Source of the DNA: Eulemur rufifrons
Taxonomy: Eukaryota; Chordata; Mammalia; Primates; Lemuridae
Length of the DNA: 64,000 nt
Assembly: GCF_041146395.1 (NCBI RefSeq)
Contig: NC_090989.1
Span: 250,098,843 to 250,162,842, forward strand
Reading direction: 5' to 3'
Below the pieces are notes generated by a model. That model saw nothing but the letters and a program-made list of their open reading frames with translations, had not been told where the DNA came from and did no database searches. Positions within the stretch are counted from its first letter, which is position 1. Each line of letters opens with the position of its first letter. This document shows, one piece after another, positions 63,090-64,000 of the stretch. Position numbers and translations under genes: made by a program.

Positions 63090-63290
63090 GTAGTTTATAT
63101 TTATCACATGCTTACTAAATGTCAGGTTTTCTTCTAAGATCTTTAAACATATTGTTATTTAGTCTTCGTAATAACCCTATTATTATCCCAATTTCCTAAA
63201 TGAAACTGTAGGAGCTTTATGTCTTCTGCTAACATCCAGAAAGCAGTAACAGGCTAGGTTGTTAGCTCACAAGTGAAATCTGAGAGCCTT
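63090..63290 (-). repeat. MIR SINE, antisense
   Basis: 'agtttatatttatcacatgcttactaaatgtcaggttttcttctaagatctttaaacatattgttatttagtcttcgtaataaccctattattatcccaatttcctaaatgaaactg' follows antisense MIR order; the rest ('aacatccagaaagcagtaac') is the degraded core. Confidence 0.8.
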
Positions 63291-64000
63291 CACAGTTCAT
63301 GACAGACTCTTAATTTTATCATTTACCATAGAAAAATAGGACCTGTTCTATCTCTCTCATGGAACTATTAGAATAACTAAACAAAAAATATTTATACAGA
63401 TACATTATCAATTTTTATATAAAATGAGATATTATCACACAAATGACTGCAGACCATAAAGATCCCTACGTCATCGCAATGTGACTCTCAAAATATAACA
63501 GCACTTGATTGTTAATTACAAGTCAGCAAGTATCTAAATTTTTTAGGCTCTATCTTAAAAGCATTCCATTTGGTTTTGGCATCAAGAGATACCAGACAGA
63601 AAATAATGGCACGTGAGTGATACACTACTATGCATGCATGCAAATGAACCTTCTGGTAATTCATAAAGTGAAACAAAGATAAAAATCTCCAAAACATCAA
63701 CATTTCTCTGCTGAGATTACATCATCCCTTTTCATTGTAGTTTTGATATAATCACTTACAAATTCATTTTCCACCTACTCAAATGAGCTTTGTACTATAG
63801 GGAGTCTACACTGTTTTCCATGAGCACTTGATCTTTTTCTTCTGGACTAAAGACTGTGAAGATTCACAAGGAAAGCCAGATTCATCCTGCTTCCCCTACC
63901 TCACATGCTTCAAGGCCAAAGAGGAAAACATCTGCTCTGAGGCTTACTGCCAACTACAAAGAAGCGATGGAAAACCAGGGCCTTTGAGTGATGTGAATGC
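63291..64000. other. unassigned DNA to the window edge
   Basis: No repeat or gene recognised. Includes 'tatgcatgcatgcaaatg' near 63630. If a neighbouring gene starts beyond the edge, nothing here shows it. Confidence 0.4.

Overview
This window looks like ordinary nuclear DNA from a strepsirrhine primate (lemur or galago group). The best evidence is a set of dimeric Alu elements at 6445, 38684 and 48526 whose right arm carries the insertion reading roughly 'tatatattttagttgtccatataatttc', which I associate with strepsirrhine Alus. In addition, several LINE-1 copies end in a 3' tail ('gtacccccataat...gctgaaat' type) of the lemur/galago kind. Ancient mammalian repeats (MIR, L2, hAT-Charlie, Tigger, MaLR-like LTRs, old L1M) make up most of the rest. 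Overall base composition is AT-rich, and two GC-rich patches (about 28740-29520 and 41040-41700) lie inside L1 copies.

I find no intact protein-coding gene, no exon I can defend, no tRNA or rRNA and no CRISPR array. Open reading frames are short and scattered. Those with recognisable content are relics of transposable elements: a BED-finger hAT transposase broken into several frames (33890-35773), an L1 reverse transcriptase piece (21355-21627) and two L1 ORF1 pieces (39925-40135 and 62100-62590). The window is best read as intergenic or long-intron DNA.

Layout. 1-6400: old L1M, L2, MIR and hAT fragments between unassigned AT-rich DNA. 6433-6803: an Alu with clean target-site duplications. 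6800-16900: mostly unassigned sequence with one L2, one MIR, one old L1, a GA-rich tract and a 5'-truncated Alu. 16920-18770: old L1 3' ends plus an Alu. 20260-25310: L1 3'UTR, two MaLR-like LTRs, a twin-primed (5'-inverted) young L1 and an L2. 25640-30800: hAT fragments, an unnamed old repeat and a short ORF-less L1 with target duplications. 30800-36600: a layered block with Tigger pieces, an L1M containing an Alu, and a full-length Charlie3-type hAT element with a perfect 8-bp duplication. 38670-42261: an Alu and an internally deleted L1 that retains both ends. 42260-46560: MIR, MaLR-like LTR and internal sequence with local duplications. 48510-53500: Alu, MIR and two antisense L1s. 54200-62820: MIR, L2, a large old L1M split by a younger L1, an Alu, and a Tigger/MER8-like element split by an L1 ORF1 fragment. 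The remainder to 64000 is MIR and unassigned DNA.

The elements do not form a pathway. What the window offers is a readable insertion history, because nested copies and target-site duplications give relative ages. I did not find a previously undescribed functional system. The most unusual items are the two L1 insertions with both ends but a missing middle, the fold-back junction of the inverted L1, the poly(A)-less ORF1 fragment inside a DNA transposon, and a 44-bp local duplication.

Repeat family names come from memory of consensus sequences, without a database search. Boundaries without target duplications are good to about 10-50 bases.
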